This document shows positions 22,501 through 33,460 of a DNA stretch of 64,000 nucleotides, one piece after another. Within the stretch, counting starts at the first letter, position 1. Each line of letters opens with the position of its first letter. The DNA comes from Apodemus sylvaticus (Eukaryota > Chordata > Mammalia > Rodentia > Muridae): positions 88,387,835 to 88,451,834 of the forward strand of contig NC_067483.1 of assembly GCF_947179515.1 (NCBI RefSeq), in the 5' to 3' direction. A model generated the notes under the pieces. That model did not search any database. It was not told the origin of the DNA and saw only the letters and a program-made list of their open reading frames with translations. Both the position numbers and the translations under genes were made by a program.

Positions 22501-25500
22501 TATCCTGCATATCAGATATTTACATCATGATTCAAAGCAATAGTAAAATTACAGTTATGAAATAACAACAAAAATTATTTCATGGTTGGGGACTCACAGC
22601 AAGAGGAACCGTTTTAAAGGGTCTCGGTATTAGGAAGGTTGAGACCCACTGTACTAGAGTGGGCCCACCTAGCCGTGCCTTTCCCCTTCTTTACAGGCCT
22701 GTAAACGACAGAAAACCAGCACAGTACAAATGGTTCTGCCCTACAAGAAGAAACACATTTTTTTTCAGTAGTTTTTTTCATCTGTAGGGGGGCTTGGACC
22801 TTGGGACTTAACAGGTTTGAAGTAAGGACTCTCCCACTCAGCTGCCTCCCCAACACATTTGTCTCTTCTGAAACAGGATCTCAGCCTAAGGCGCACAGGC
22901 AGCCCTTGACCTTCTGGAGCCTCTGGCTGCAGCCCTCAGAGCAGCTGGGTTAGGCCTTCCTGAGGCACGAGGCCTTGTGAGCCTTCAGGCCTGGTTACCC
23001 TGGGTGTTAATGAGTCTTGTATTTACTAGAAAACATATTTATATGTTCAAAACCTTTGAACAAACTATTGTTTGCTTTATTATCTATAATTTTCTTTACA
23101 AATTACAAAAAAATTTGTAGTTTCTGTTCTTTTTTTCTTTCCACCCCACCCCAACTGTCTAAATGAAGAGTCTTTCTATGTAGCCCAGGATGGCTTGGAA
23201 CTCACTGTGTAGACTAGGCTAGAATAAAACTTGTGGGGTTCCCCTAGCCTCTGTCTCTCATATGTGGAACTAGAGCTGTGGTGAATGACAGATCATTTGT
23301 CACGCGCTGTGATGCCCTGGATTCATTTCTCAGTACAGAAAACAAAGATGTCTGCTCCCTTGTCAGGGGTTTCTTGCTGCAAGCTGTGTTTTCAGGGGCA
23401 GTGAGATTCTCTCTGGACCACACTGCCCTGGAGTGCTTACCCACAGTGTCCGGCTTGGTGGCCTGGATGTGTAAGTAGCCGCTCTCCCTCATGATGCTGT
23501 AGAAAACCTTCTCCTTATAGGGATACAAGAGCTCAATATCCTTCTCCGTGTAGCCAAGAAATCTCCCAAAACGCTGGCCCAGGAGAGGGGTCAGGGTGTA
23601 AATACTTCTTGAAATGAAAGCCATATTCAAGTGCAGGCCTTTCACATGGCTGTGGGCAGAGGAAAGGGCACAGGTAAGCTTGGCTGCTGTGAGACAAGAG
23701 TGAGGGGAGAGGGAGGGCAAGGGAGAGGCCGCAGAAATGAAGAATACAAGCAGTCTCCTCCAGCCCTGTCCCTCTGGGGCACCCACTGAGTTGGAGGTAA
23801 GTGGTTGGGGAGAAAGAGTTCTCGAGTGTTCTTGTCTTCAGGGCTGTTCTACACCTTGTCCCACATAGACTCCTATAGACTCCTTCCTCTGCTTCAGAAA
23901 GCTGCCACAGCTACCTCAGGGGTCAACACACCCTCTCCCACCCAATGGGGGAAGATGTTTCCTCTGTCACAAGCATCCAGACCTGGAGGACCTCACTAAG
24001 GGAGCCCCAAGTCTCAGACACTATTAAAGAGGGCCTGGGGTGTACAGTTCTGTGTCCTGTGTAGATCGCACCCACCCACAGAGCCTGGTGAGTCAGCGCC
24101 ATGCCTGTAAGACTACACCAACTCACTTGGGAACCAACTGGGCTATGTTGGTGCAGATGAGGGACCCCCAGTCCCCGCCTTGAATGTAGAATTTCTGGAA
24201 GCCCAGTCGTGACATCAGCTTGTAGAAGATCCTCGCGGTGGCCACGGAATTTAAACCTGAGTGTGAAGGGGACAGACATGGTGTTCTGTACGGTCTGGAC
24301 AATGGTCTGTGGTTGCTGGACTTTGGGCTTCCAATGAGTTTCTTGAGTACAGCAGCAGCAACAAATAAAATAGCAAACCTCATCAAATCACAAGTGTACA
24401 TTAGCTTGTAGACGTGAGTGGAGGCACCGCCCTGGGAAATCAAGCAGCAAAGGGACCCTGCAAACACCCAGCAGGAGTCAACGAGGGAAGTTGAGGCAGC
24501 CAGCCAGGATTCCCAGTGCAGATTTGTCTCCCCCAGATGAGCCTCCCACCGTCGACATTTATGTCATGGATGAACAGTAGCAGTGTCTGTCAGAAATAAG
24601 GTTGTCTTCTCAGCTGTCCTTGGGATGCAAGGTTTTTTTTTTTTAAATTTATTCATTTTATGTATGTAAGTACACTATCACTATCTTCAAACACACCAGA
24701 GTCACTGTCTTCACATACAGTATAAGAGGGTATCCCATCCCATTACAGATGGTCGTGAGCCACGATATGGTTGCTGGGGATTGAACTCAGGACCTCTGGA
24801 AGAGCAGTCAATGCCCTTAACTACTGAGACATCTCTCCAGCCCAGGGATGCAAGGTTTTTAATACTCTGAGCTGCTTGCTGTTTTTCCCTCTCCCTGTCA
24901 GACAGGCAGGGCATCCTGACCCAGGACTGTGTACCCTAAAGAACACTTGGAGATAGTCATGCTTGACTATCAAGTAGGGGCCTGCAGTGGGGTGTCAGCA
25001 TCCTTGCTTCCAGAGCCCACTTCACTCAACTCCAGAAGCATGTGACAACTTATGGGCACTGAATGGGGAGTCATAGGTAGGTACTAAGGAGCCTGTAAAA
25101 TTCCCCAGACCTTTCTTTCCCTAGGCTAAGGAGACAGTAGCTCACAGGAGACCAGCAGAAGGAGCATTGCTGTCCCAAGGAAGACCCAGTTCACAGCACA
25201 ATGGGCCTGGTTCTGCCTTCCTTAGGACACTGCAGCCACCAGTGGGCCTGTGAGCCACACAGCATAGGGCTCAGGGTGGTGCTGCCCCCAGCAGGCTCTG
25301 TGATGACAGAGCAGTGTGGATGCGCCCCCTTCAGGACCCTGTACCTTTCTTGCTGGATGCCTGTGAGAAGCCATAGCCAGGAATGGAGGGACAGATGATT
25401 TCAAACACATGTTCATCACTCAGGCCGTGGGTCTTGGGGTCAGTCAGCAGCGGGATGATCTTGTAAAACTCATAGAAGGAGCCGGGCCAGCCGTGCACCA

Positions 25501-28500
25501 TCAGCAAGGGCTTTGGGGTGCGGCCTGAGGGCGGCTGGGGAGGCTTGACGTGGATGAAGTGGATGTCCAGCCCTGGGGACAGAGACAGTCGGGGTGAGGG
25601 ACAGAGACAGTCAGGGTGAGAGACAGAGAGACAGTCAGAGTGAGAGACAGAGAGACAGTCAGGGTGAGGGACAGAGACAGTCGGGGTGAGGGACAGAGAG
25701 ACAGTCAGGGTGAGGGACAGAGACAATCAGGCTGAGGGACAGAGAGACAGTCAGGCCGAGGGACAGAGCATTCAGGCTGAGGGAAGGGTTCCGCTGTGAT
25801 AAAGGCTGAAGTCCAGAGGATTTTGCTTCTCTGTGCGCCATTTCTGGGAGAGAATAAGTGTTGGGCCCTTGGTGTCCCCAGGAACTGAAGACAGTGATGA
25901 CAAGTCTCACCGTCGGTGATCACAGCGTGCTCTGGCTATGTGTTTATCCTGGCTGACCTCGCGGTCACCTCAGAGTGTGCTGTCTGGAGGGCAGAGAGGG
26001 TCTGGCAATGCATGACCAGGTTCCTGTGATGGAGAGCTCTCAGCAGGGCTTCATGAACAATTCATGAAGAACATATCAGCGGAGGGAGAGGCTCATGTGA
26101 GCATCAACAGTGGGCTGCACTCATCTCCGCAGAGCAGTCCTGTGGAGCGACTTTCCTCCCTGTGCTCAGCCAACACACGACCGAGCTCACGGCCATCAGA
26201 TTAAATGTCCACATCATGGCTGTGGTGTAGCTCAGTTTTACAGACAGTTCTAGGCACTGTATATTCACTTACGTGGGGCTCTATTCTTGTAAAACATGAA
26301 GTAGTTTTATTTATTCTTCAACTATTTCCTATATATGCATTTATATAGCATATATTATATATAATACACTAATATATACATACACACAAACACATATGCG
26401 TGTATCTTGATAGCTTCCCACTCCCCATGGCTCCTTGCATGTTCTTGTTCTAACCTATGACATGCAGGTACTGTCGTCTGCATGCACATGACTGTGGTCA
26501 TCTAGAATCACCTGCCACCCCAAAGAAAAAGGATTTCCCCTCCCTTAGCAGCCAGCATGCTGGAGTTATTGACTGGGTTGGCCTTGTGCATGAATGCAAC
26601 AGCCCCAAGTGGCTTATATTCTCATGACCCTGCCTGGTGTGAAAATGTTAGAAGCTAAAAATGCACTAAAAATCCATTTATTTAATGATTCAATAGATTG
26701 GTAGATCACTTACTTGCCTAGTATACATGAGGTCCCATATTCAGTGCACGCACACACACACACACACACACACATACACACACACGCGCGCGCGCGCGCG
26801 CGCGCGCGCGAGTGTATTTAACATACTGTGGTAATGAGGCTGAGTAAGAGTTGTGCCTAAAGTGAGTGTCACTAGCCTGGGAACAGGACCCAGAGTGGTT
26901 TCTACAGAATGCACACTGATGTCACACGCTATAAAACCATGAGCTACACTATCAAGGGCCAAAGACTTTATGAAACTCTGTAGGCAGAGGTTTGACGTTC
27001 TCAAGTATACATTACAAAATTGTACACAGTAACCCTCCAGGAGGATTAAAGTATAACCGAGTATTTTAACTTTGTTATCTGTTGTGTATGTATTTAATTC
27101 TTTCTACTATGAACAGATATAAAATGGGTAAGCTTTTCACCTGTTTGAGCTGAAGCATTTCTTACCACTTTTTTTTTTTTTTTTGGAGACAGGGTTTCTC
27201 TATGTAGTCCTGGCTGTCCTGGAACTCACTCTGTAGACCAGGCTGGCCTCAGAACTCAGAAGTCCACCTGCCTCTGCCTCCCAGAGTGCTGGGATTACAG
27301 GCGTGCACCACCACCGCCCGGCTTCTTCCCACTTTCTAATTATAAAACCAAACTTTTTATTTATTGTATGCACATGGGTATGTTGCAGCATGTGTGCCTG
27401 TATAGCACAGGAATGCATGGTGCTTGCGGAGATCAAAAGAGGGCACCTGACATCCTAGAACTAGTTATTAGCCACCATGTGGGAGCTGGGAACCCTGGTC
27501 CTCTGCAAGCTTAGAAAGAGCTTTTAATTGCTGAGCCTTCGCTCCAGTCCCCAAACTAAACCGTTTATCTCCTCAAAATTATTCATTAAAACTTTCATCC
27601 ATTCACTTTGTGGTGCTGGGCTGTGAGGTTGAGGGCCATGGGTGGACAGGACGGTTTATCACAGGACTGACCACTGAGCACCCCATAGAACTGCCTAGCC
27701 TGAAACTCCATTGGGCTGAGCTGAGGCAGATCATGTCCAGACCCCAGGCTTCCTGTATAGACCCTGCTCAAGCACCCTGCTACACTGCTGCCTGGAGTTT
27801 GCAGGTCTCGGGTCCCACACCATTGCTCTGCCATTTTGTTTAGTGCTATAGATTCACAGTTTGTTGACTCAGTTTTCTTTGTAAATCCTGGCAAGATGGT
27901 GAACCACCGCATCTCAGTGACCTTCCACGATCCTGGGGTGCTGCAGCACGGTTGACTTCGGGCGACTCATCTCACACAGGAAGGCTGCTCCCGAGACTCA
28001 CGCCCTCCCCGCTTCCCCACCCTGGCTGCTGTTCTGGAATCTCACCTTCAATCTTGGTCTTGAAGTGGGGGTACTGGTTGAGGATCTCCACCTGCTTCCT
28101 CCAGTCAAACTCGTTCCTCCAGTAGGACACCACCTTCTTCAGGTAGTTGGAGTTGAAGCCATAGTGGAAGCGGCTGCCCTCCAAAGGCGGGGATGCCCGG
28201 AACCCATCTATCCTCTGGTGTAAGTCCTGCAGTGAAGAAGCCAGGGTGGGCACCAGAGACAGGAGAGGGCTTGTGTGCACAACCCAGAGTGAACCCCGAA
28301 GCCATAGATGGTCACCATGGAGAAGCCACACAGGCCACCCACACGTGTCACTGGATCCCTGGGGCTAATGCGTGCTCTCCTGCAGGCTTCAGATTTCCCC
28401 TCATCTATCTCTGTCCTGGTGGAATGGGGTGGGGGGCATTCTGGGAGAGAACGGAAGGCTTTGCACAGGCCACACGATGTGTCCTCCCTCTTAGCTCCCT

Positions 28501-30666
28501 CCCAGTCATCTTCTCATTTCATAGATGTGTGAACAACGCCCACTTAATTCACCAAGCCGCCTACAATTGTGGAATTGACAATTATTGTAAATAGCAAGAT
28601 TATTGTAGAGAATATGCAAGGGTTCCACTTTCTCCCAGCCATAAGGAGCTGCCATAGATGCAGGAGCAGAGAGGCCATGGACACAGTGACCCCTGCAGGA
28701 GCAGAGAGGCCATGGACACAGTGACCCCTGCAGGAGCAGAGAGGCCATGGACACAGTGACCCCTGCAGGAGCAGAGAGGTCATGGACACGGTGACCCCTG
28801 CAGGAGCAGAGAGGCCATGGACACAGGGACCCTGCAGGAGCAGAGAGGCCATGGACACAGGGACCCTGCAGGAGCAGAGAGGCCATGGACACAGTGACCC
28901 CTGCAGGAGCAGAGAGGCCATGGACACAGTGACCCCTGCAGGAGCAGAGAGGCCATGGACACAGGGACCCTGCAGGAGCAGAGAGGCCATGGACACAGGG
29001 ACCCTGCAGGAGCAGAGAGGCCATGGACACAGGGACCCTGCAGGAGCAGAGAGGCCATGGACACAGTGACCCCTGCAGGAGCAGAGAGGCCATGGACACA
29101 GTGACCCCTGCAGGAGCAGAGAGGCCATGGACACAGTGACCCCTGCAGGAGCAGAGAGGCCATGGACACAGGGACCCCTGCAGGAGCAGAGAGGCCATGG
29201 ACACAGGGACCCCTGCAGGAGCAGAGAGGCCATGGACACAGTGACCCCTGCAGGAGCAGAGAGGCCATGGACACAGGGACCCCTGCAGGAGCAGAGAGGC
29301 CATGGACACAGGGACCCCTGCAGGAGCAGAGAGGCCATGGACACAGTGACCCCTGCAGGAGCAGAGAGGCCATGGACACAGTGACCCCTGCAGGAGCAGA
29401 GAGGCCATGGACACAGGGACCCCTGCAGGAGCAGAGAGGCCATGGACACAGTGACCCCTGCAGGAGCAGAGAGGCCATGGACACAGGGACCCCTGCAGGA
29501 GCAGAGAGGCCATGGACAGAGGGACCCCTGCAGGAGCAGAGAGGTCATGGACACAGGGACCCCGGCTGGAGCAGTAATTATTGTATTTCTTTTCCCCACA
29601 CCCTTTTACAGACACATAAGCTATTCACGGGGCAGTCAATAAACAGGCGGCTGCACTGCCCTTGGGCCATGGTGCACCCGCCCTGCTCTACAGCCTCCAA
29701 TGATTCCAGCACAGACGAACTGGCCTGCCCAGGCACAGCCCCAAACACACTGGATGCAGAGAAAGTTCAGCGCTCCAGCCGGGGGACGTGCCCGTCGCCT
29801 CATGAAGGGGCTCAGAGTCATCATTCACAGGGATTTTCATGTCCCTTGGCCTCCCCCAAACAGGTTTGGAAACCTTAGACTCCATTCGGGATGGATCCTC
29901 AGGGCTGAGTTCCCACCTCGGGCCCAGCATGCCCTTCCCACACGTGAGCTCAGCTGCTTGCCCTTGGCTTCAGTCCAGTCCTCCTGGGAACGTCCCTGAC
30001 CTTTTGTTAGTGCCCCAGTGACATCAATCTCCACTGATGTGCAGGTCACTCTATCTCTTGATGCAGTCTCTTTTCCTGCATGTCCTGAGCTCCACTCCCC
30101 TCCTTAGCTGTGACTCCACATCAGCCCAGGGACATCTGCTCACTCTGTCCCTTAAACTGTGCTCCACCCTCAAGTAGGCAGACTAGGAGGTTGGGGGATG
30201 GGAGCTTTCTTCAGTCTATGGTGCACACAATGGTTCTACAAGCAGCTCCTCTGGGCCTTGTGTGGGGGATGAGAGGTAGCTTGAGAAACGGGGTTATTAG
30301 GGAGGAAATTCCTTTTGGGAACAAAATGCACGTGCCCTCAGGGAGAAGAGTGGCCAGGACCACCCCAGGCCTGTGCATTTCCAAAGCTCCATCCTCAGCC
30401 ATGTCCCCACTCTGGTCCCAGGGGAGCACAGCAGGACTCCCCGCCCCTTTGGTGTTTGTCCTGCCTGGGAAAGGGTGTCTCACCTTGATCTCCTCATCTG
30501 ATGTCTCCACCTTGAAGGGCCGGATGCTCTCATCTTCTTTGGCTGAGGGCTTTGACCCTGGGCCCCACCACCCATCTTCAAGTGGTAAGGTCTCCTCCTT
30601 GTCCCGGGTGACAAACCAGTAGATGACAAAGCCCAGCACGGAAGCCAGGACAAGTTCCAGCCACAT
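19317..30666 (-). CDS. Ephx1: Ephx1, microsomal epoxide hydrolase (complete CDS, gene-level entry)
   Basis: Eight coding exons on the minus strand: 30666-30484, 28226-28046, 25572-25345, 24256-24127, 23649-23441, 21551-21443, 20071-19946, 19521-19317. All splice sites are AG/GT, and the frame is open over 1,371 nt (456 aa plus stop). The product adds water to epoxides from drugs, polycyclic aromatics and lipids at the ER membrane. An N-terminal signal anchor (about residues 3-19) is followed by an alpha/beta-hydrolase fold. All expected active-site residues are present: oxyanion motif HGWPGS (148-153), nucleophile Asp226 in GGDWG, Tyr299, Tyr374, Glu404, His431. Residue 113 is Tyr and 139 is Arg (positions polymorphic in human). 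The protein is one residue longer than the usual 455, with a C-terminal Ser. The gene converges with Tmem63a. Confidence 0.97.
19946..20071 (-). CDS. Ephx1: Ephx1 exon 8
   Basis: Residues 347-389: KFSLQDLLTNIMIYWTTG, SSQRYYKENLGQG with Tyr374. Acceptor TTTCCCAG, donor GTTAGC. A decayed copy lies at 7,628-7,751. Confidence 0.96.
20072..21442. other. Ephx1: Ephx1 intron 7
   Basis: No internal gene or SINE recognised. The parts near exon 8 and at 20,830-21,060 have decayed counterparts at 7,752 and 9,360-9,600. Confidence 0.6.
21443..21551 (-). CDS. Ephx1: Ephx1 exon 7
   Basis: Residues 311-347: CALNDSPVGLAAYILEKF, STWTKSEFRDLEDGGLER. Acceptor CATCCAG, donor GTGAGG. Confidence 0.96.
21552..22429. 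other. Ephx1: Ephx1 intron 6, distal part
   Basis: No gene or clear repeat apart from a short T run at 22,200. Confidence 0.5.
22430..22655. mobile_element. URR1-type hAT DNA transposon fossil
   Basis: Non-autonomous rodent element. Hallmarks are CAGTTCTCAACATGGGG at one end and AGGAAGGTTGAGACCCACTG at the other (inverted ends), with GGTCACATATCAGATATCCT between them. No transposase is encoded. Confidence 0.85.
23140..23222 (-). mobile_element. B1-like fragment (reverse)
   Basis: TATGTAGCCCAGGATGGCTT and GGAACTCACTGTGTAGACTA match a reversed B1 middle; the ends are lost. Confidence 0.65.
23441..23649 (-). CDS. Ephx1: Ephx1 exon 6
   Basis: Residues 241-311. It starts HVKGLHLNMAF and includes GQRFGRFLGYTEKD and FYSIMRESGYLHIQ, with Tyr299, one of the two Tyr that activate the epoxide oxygen. 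Acceptor CCCACAG, donor GTAAGC. Confidence 0.96.
24127..24256 (-). CDS. Ephx1: Ephx1 exon 5 with catalytic nucleophile
   Basis: Residues 198-241. LNSVATARIFYKL, then FYIQGGDWGSLICTN holds the nucleophile Asp226. Acceptor CACTCAG, donor GTGAGT. Confidence 0.96.
24630..24842 (-). mobile_element. B2 SINE (reverse)
   Basis: In Ephx1 intron 4. Poly(T) start, AAACACACCAGAG, GGTTGCTGGGGATTGAACTC, ACTGAGACATCTCTCCAGCC. Confidence 0.92.
24843..25344. other. Ephx1: Ephx1 intron 4, proximal part
   Basis: Nothing recognised beyond the intron itself. Confidence 0.5.
25345..25572 (-). CDS. Ephx1: Ephx1 exon 4
   Basis: Residues 122-198. It contains the oxyanion-hole motif HGWPGS and the sequence ICPSIPGYGFSQASSKK, with donor GTACAG. 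The acceptor sits directly against a 22-24 bp minisatellite (25,573-25,790) that provides the whole polypyrimidine and branch-point region. Confidence 0.96.
25573..25790 (-). repeat. 22-24 bp minisatellite at the Ephx1 exon 4 acceptor
   Basis: About nine units carrying ACAGTC or close variants, starting near 25,585, 25,607, 25,631, 25,655, 25,677, 25,701, 25,723, 25,747 and 25,769, so 22 and 24 bp units mix. On the transcribed strand each unit reads like CTGACTGTCTCTGTCC plus CTCACC, that is, a branch-point-like CTGAC and a pyrimidine tract. The last unit runs straight into the CCCCAG acceptor. Confidence 0.9.
26330..26400. repeat. AT-rich (TA)n region
   Basis: TATATA-rich stretch with short CA runs in Ephx1 intron 3. 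Confidence 0.7.
26685..26748 (+). mobile_element. ID/B4-like SINE fragment
   Basis: TGGTAGATCACTTACTTGCC and ATGAGGTCCCATATTCAGTG match the tRNA-derived head of ID-type SINEs. Confidence 0.6.
26748..26811. repeat. (CA)n(CG)13 alternating tract, Z-DNA candidate
   Basis: (CA)n to 26,784, then 13 CG dinucleotides at 26,785-26,810, nearly all alternating purine-pyrimidine. In Ephx1 intron 3. Confidence 0.93.
27166..27323 (-). mobile_element. B1 SINE (reverse)
   Basis: Poly(T), GGAGACAGGGTTTCTCTATG, GTAGACCAGGCTGGCCTCAG, CCACCACCGCCCGGC; near full length. Confidence 0.95.
27355..27550 (-). mobile_element. B3 SINE (reverse)
   Basis: AAAAGAGGGCACCTGACATC, GCCACCATGTGGGAGCTGGG, and a diverged head ending GCTCCAGTCCCC. 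Confidence 0.8.
28046..28226 (-). CDS. Ephx1: Ephx1 exon 3
   Basis: Residues 62-122, starting DLHQRIDGFRASPP after acceptor CTGCAG and ending in KIE plus the first base of Gly before donor GTGAGA. It is the N-terminal epoxide hydrolase domain, with YWRNEFDW and Tyr113. Confidence 0.96.
28658..29575. repeat. 35-bp minisatellite, 26 units, Ephx1 intron 2
   Basis: Units begin GGCCATGGACACAG and end GCAGGAGCAGAGA. The CATGG of each unit lies at 28,676, 28,711, 28,746 and so on to 29,546. 21 units measure 35 bp and five measure 34 bp. Three types can be told apart by the middle: GTGACCCC (T), GGGACCC (S, 34 bp), GGGACCCC (G). Because 35 is not a multiple of three and no frame contains a stop, long artificial open frames run through on both strands. 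Confidence 0.97.
29576..30483. other. Ephx1: Ephx1 intron 2, proximal part
   Basis: No gene or recognised repeat. Confidence 0.5.
30484..30666 (-). CDS. Ephx1: Ephx1 exon 2 (first coding exon)
   Basis: Encodes residues 1-61. The start ATG at 30,666-30,664 is chosen because MWLELVLASVLGFVIYWFV is the known signal anchor. An in-frame upstream ATG lies across the acceptor in the intron. The exon begins at 30,671 after TCTCCCAG, leaving 5 nt of 5'UTR (GAGTC). It ends with a whole Lys codon before donor GTGAGA. Confidence 0.96.
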
Positions 30667-30671
30667 GACTC

Positions 30672-33440
30672 CTGGGAGATGAGAGGACACATCAGCGAGA
30701 GGGAGAACCTGGCTGCTGCGGGGCTCTCCAGGGATGCCAGGGGTCAGAAAGGCTCTTCCCTGCTCATTCCCAAGTGTGAGGGCTCATCTGAGCTGTCCAC
30801 CTGATGGGATTCAGAGCCCTTAGGACACAAGCTCCAGGTTTGACTGTGATGGTGCTTCCAGGAGGTGACCTGAGCCACCATGAATTGAGTTGGTGTCTTT
30901 CCAAGTGCTAGAGCCACAGGCTGAATAAAGGAGGAAAGAGATCTGAGCTCCGGCATTCATCTCTCTGCACTCTGACTGTGGATACGATGTGACACGTCAC
31001 CTCCAGCTCCTCAGAGGCCATGCTTGCCCTGCCCTGATTGACTCTCTCCTCAGGCACAGGTCAGTCTCTCTCCACTAAGGAGCTCCTTGTTTTGTCACAC
31101 CAACCAGCAAACAACTACTGTGTGTCCCACTCCTGGACTCATTTCTCTGTGCTTTGTGAGAAACCTGAGTGTGGCCAGAAGGATAATGGCGTTTCTTGTG
31201 TCAGACCCCCAGGAAACGCTGTGAGCAATGGATTGTTCTGTATGACTGACAGCCACTGGAGAAGAAGCCTCTGCTGCGGCCTAAGTTTGCACAGTGGCTG
31301 CCACAGCCCCACACAAAACACTTCTGCAACAGTTTGTCCATTGTCTTCTGCTTCATTCTGAATCCAGTTTCCTTATTACTCACAGTGGCCACAGTTGCTG
31401 TTTCAAAGTAACTGATGTACTGCAGCTCTGGTTTAAATTTTTCTGTTGTTAGTGTTACTAATATTCTGGTGAGTGGGACATACTTCCTGGTTTCAAGTAT
31501 TATAGTCAATGTCTATATCATAGCTAAGTGACACTTCCAGATCTATACTCCTTAGTTTTGCCTTTAAACAACTCCCTTTGTTTCAATATTTTCTACTGTG
31601 GGCATAATTTAATGCCCTGTGCATTCTCTTATACGTTTGGTTGTGAGCCTAACCTTTAGTGACTGAGCCATCTCTTCAGCTGTTGTCAGTGTATTCTGCT
31701 TGCCTTGCTCTGCTCTTCCTAAATTAATAGTAATACTCAGAGAAACACTGGCTCTTGTTTTTGATTTAATGATGTTTGAGATGGAGGTTGACCATGAACC
31801 CAGCCATCCTCCTGCCTCAGGCTTCCCAGTACCCAGGAATATAAGCATGGCTCATCATGTCTAACCAATAATTTTCTGATTTAGGCTAACAATGCTAAAG
31901 ATATACAATCCAAAAATCTGCATAATGTTAGAGAGACAGGCTCAATCATGACTCTACTAGGCCGTGAGAACTGCCCACCCCCTGGGAACTGTGTGCGGTG
32001 GCTTCAACAGTGCTGGGAGGGGGCTGTGGGGGCTCCATTTGGAGCCCTGGGGCTTCTAAGGAGCCTTCTGCTCCCGATGTGGCTCAGGAGGTTCTCTCTA
32101 AACCCCAATGTGTAAAAAGAGGGGGTGCATTCTATGTGTGGTCCTGGAAGGAGGGTTCTTCATTGGGTACATGGGAAGTGGGAGGTCAAAGGTCCTGGGA
32201 CCCTGAATCCAGCTGAGAGTGGGACAATGTAAGGAGCTCAGCCTCAGCTGTGGCTGTCATCTCTGGGTATTTTAAATAGTTTTATGGAGAGAGGATACAC
32301 ACCCTACTACATGCCCATTTCAAGTGTACAACCCAATTGTTTGGAGTCTATTCATGGACAGAGGCAACCATCAGCACAGCTTATGTTAGGATATTGTGAT
32401 GCCAACAAAGAGAAACCTTACACTCTGAACATGTTGCTTCTCTAGTCCCCAACCTATCCTGGGCCTTCCGTAACCACCTCTCCAGTTTCTGTAGGCATGC
32501 GCTATTACATTTCAGCAAATCCAAGCTGTACTTTAATACCCACAAGTCTGAGTCTTTTGTCTTTTCTCTCAGGAGGAAGAAAGAAGAACCCGGTCTCTGC
32601 AAACCAATACCACAGAGATCCCGGCCCGGCATTGTGGCGGGCTCCTCAGCCTCCATCTTCCTAGGACAGTGCCAGGTTGGCAGGAACATGAACCTCTGCT
32701 TAGAGCAAGGGAAGAGGAGGTTTCCCTGGTCACACTATAGTCAGGACCATCCTGGGGTGACAGACAGAGCAGGGAGTGGAACCTCAAGGCAGGAAAAAGC
32801 CTGATAGAAAAACACATGCACACACAGCACCTGCTAAGTTCAGATGGTCGGGGGCTGCATCAGTGATCGTAGAGGCCCCAGGTTTATTTCTGCAGAATGC
32901 TGCCCATTTAAGCTAAGAACTGTCCCACTATATGCCATTTCCAGTGACACCAAGCCACACAGAAAGGCAGCTGTGGGCTTCCACAGAGATGTGGGTGACG
33001 AGTGGGGGTACCTGCTCCCTGATGAGGAAGGAATCTCAAGTGGAAACTGCTTCTGTCTAGCAAGGACCCTACTTATCATCTCCCCCACCTGCCATCAGTC
33101 CCAGAGCCACCTCTGTGTCTTCCTCCATACCCATCCATCACCAGAGGCTGTTATATCACACACAGATATAACATCCTCCATGGCCAGCCCCTCTGCCCAG
33201 GAACCTTATCACCCCATATTGGATACTGCCACAGATCTCAAGAGAGGCAACCTAGGCACCATCAGTCAAAGCCACTGGGACATGGAGACCCCAGGACAGC
33301 CCTCCATGAAAGCCATGTCTGTGAATGAGGTCTTCAACTTCCTTCCCATCTCCCACTTTGAGCTGTAAACATCTGTGTGGCTCAAAGTCTCTGTGAGAAT
33401 GTTTCCTGAGAGTCTGGGTACCAGAGAGAAAGCATTGCCC
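30672..33440. other. Ephx1: Ephx1 intron 1, proximal part
   Basis: No exon recognised. A SINE-head-like piece at 31,625-31,682 (TGACTGAGCCATCTCTTCAG) is the only repeat I can point to; 32,280-32,540 looks like an old diverged repeat of unknown type. Confidence 0.5.
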
Positions 33441-33460
33441 ATCCTAGTGAGAGGATACTA

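Noticed and set aside
23244..23786. 180-codon minus-strand frame as a separate gene
   Set aside because: Only 23,441-23,649 is coding, as Ephx1 exon 6; the rest is intron read through.
26216..26260. tRNA-like GTGGTGTAGCTCAGTTTTA as a tRNA gene
   Set aside because: No cloverleaf can be completed; it looks like a SINE head fragment.
26785..26810. CpG run as a CpG island
   Set aside because: It is a 26-base dinucleotide repeat, far below island length.
28658..29575. Array resembling a CRISPR because of regular 35-bp spacing
   Set aside because: There are no unique spacers; the units are contiguous, and the genome is mammalian.
28506..29615. Open frames of 369, 351 and 234 codons on the minus strand, and others on the plus strand
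   Set aside because: All are made by the 35-bp minisatellite, which lacks stops in every frame; the peptide is a 35-residue loop of the three frames. It lies in an Ephx1 intron.
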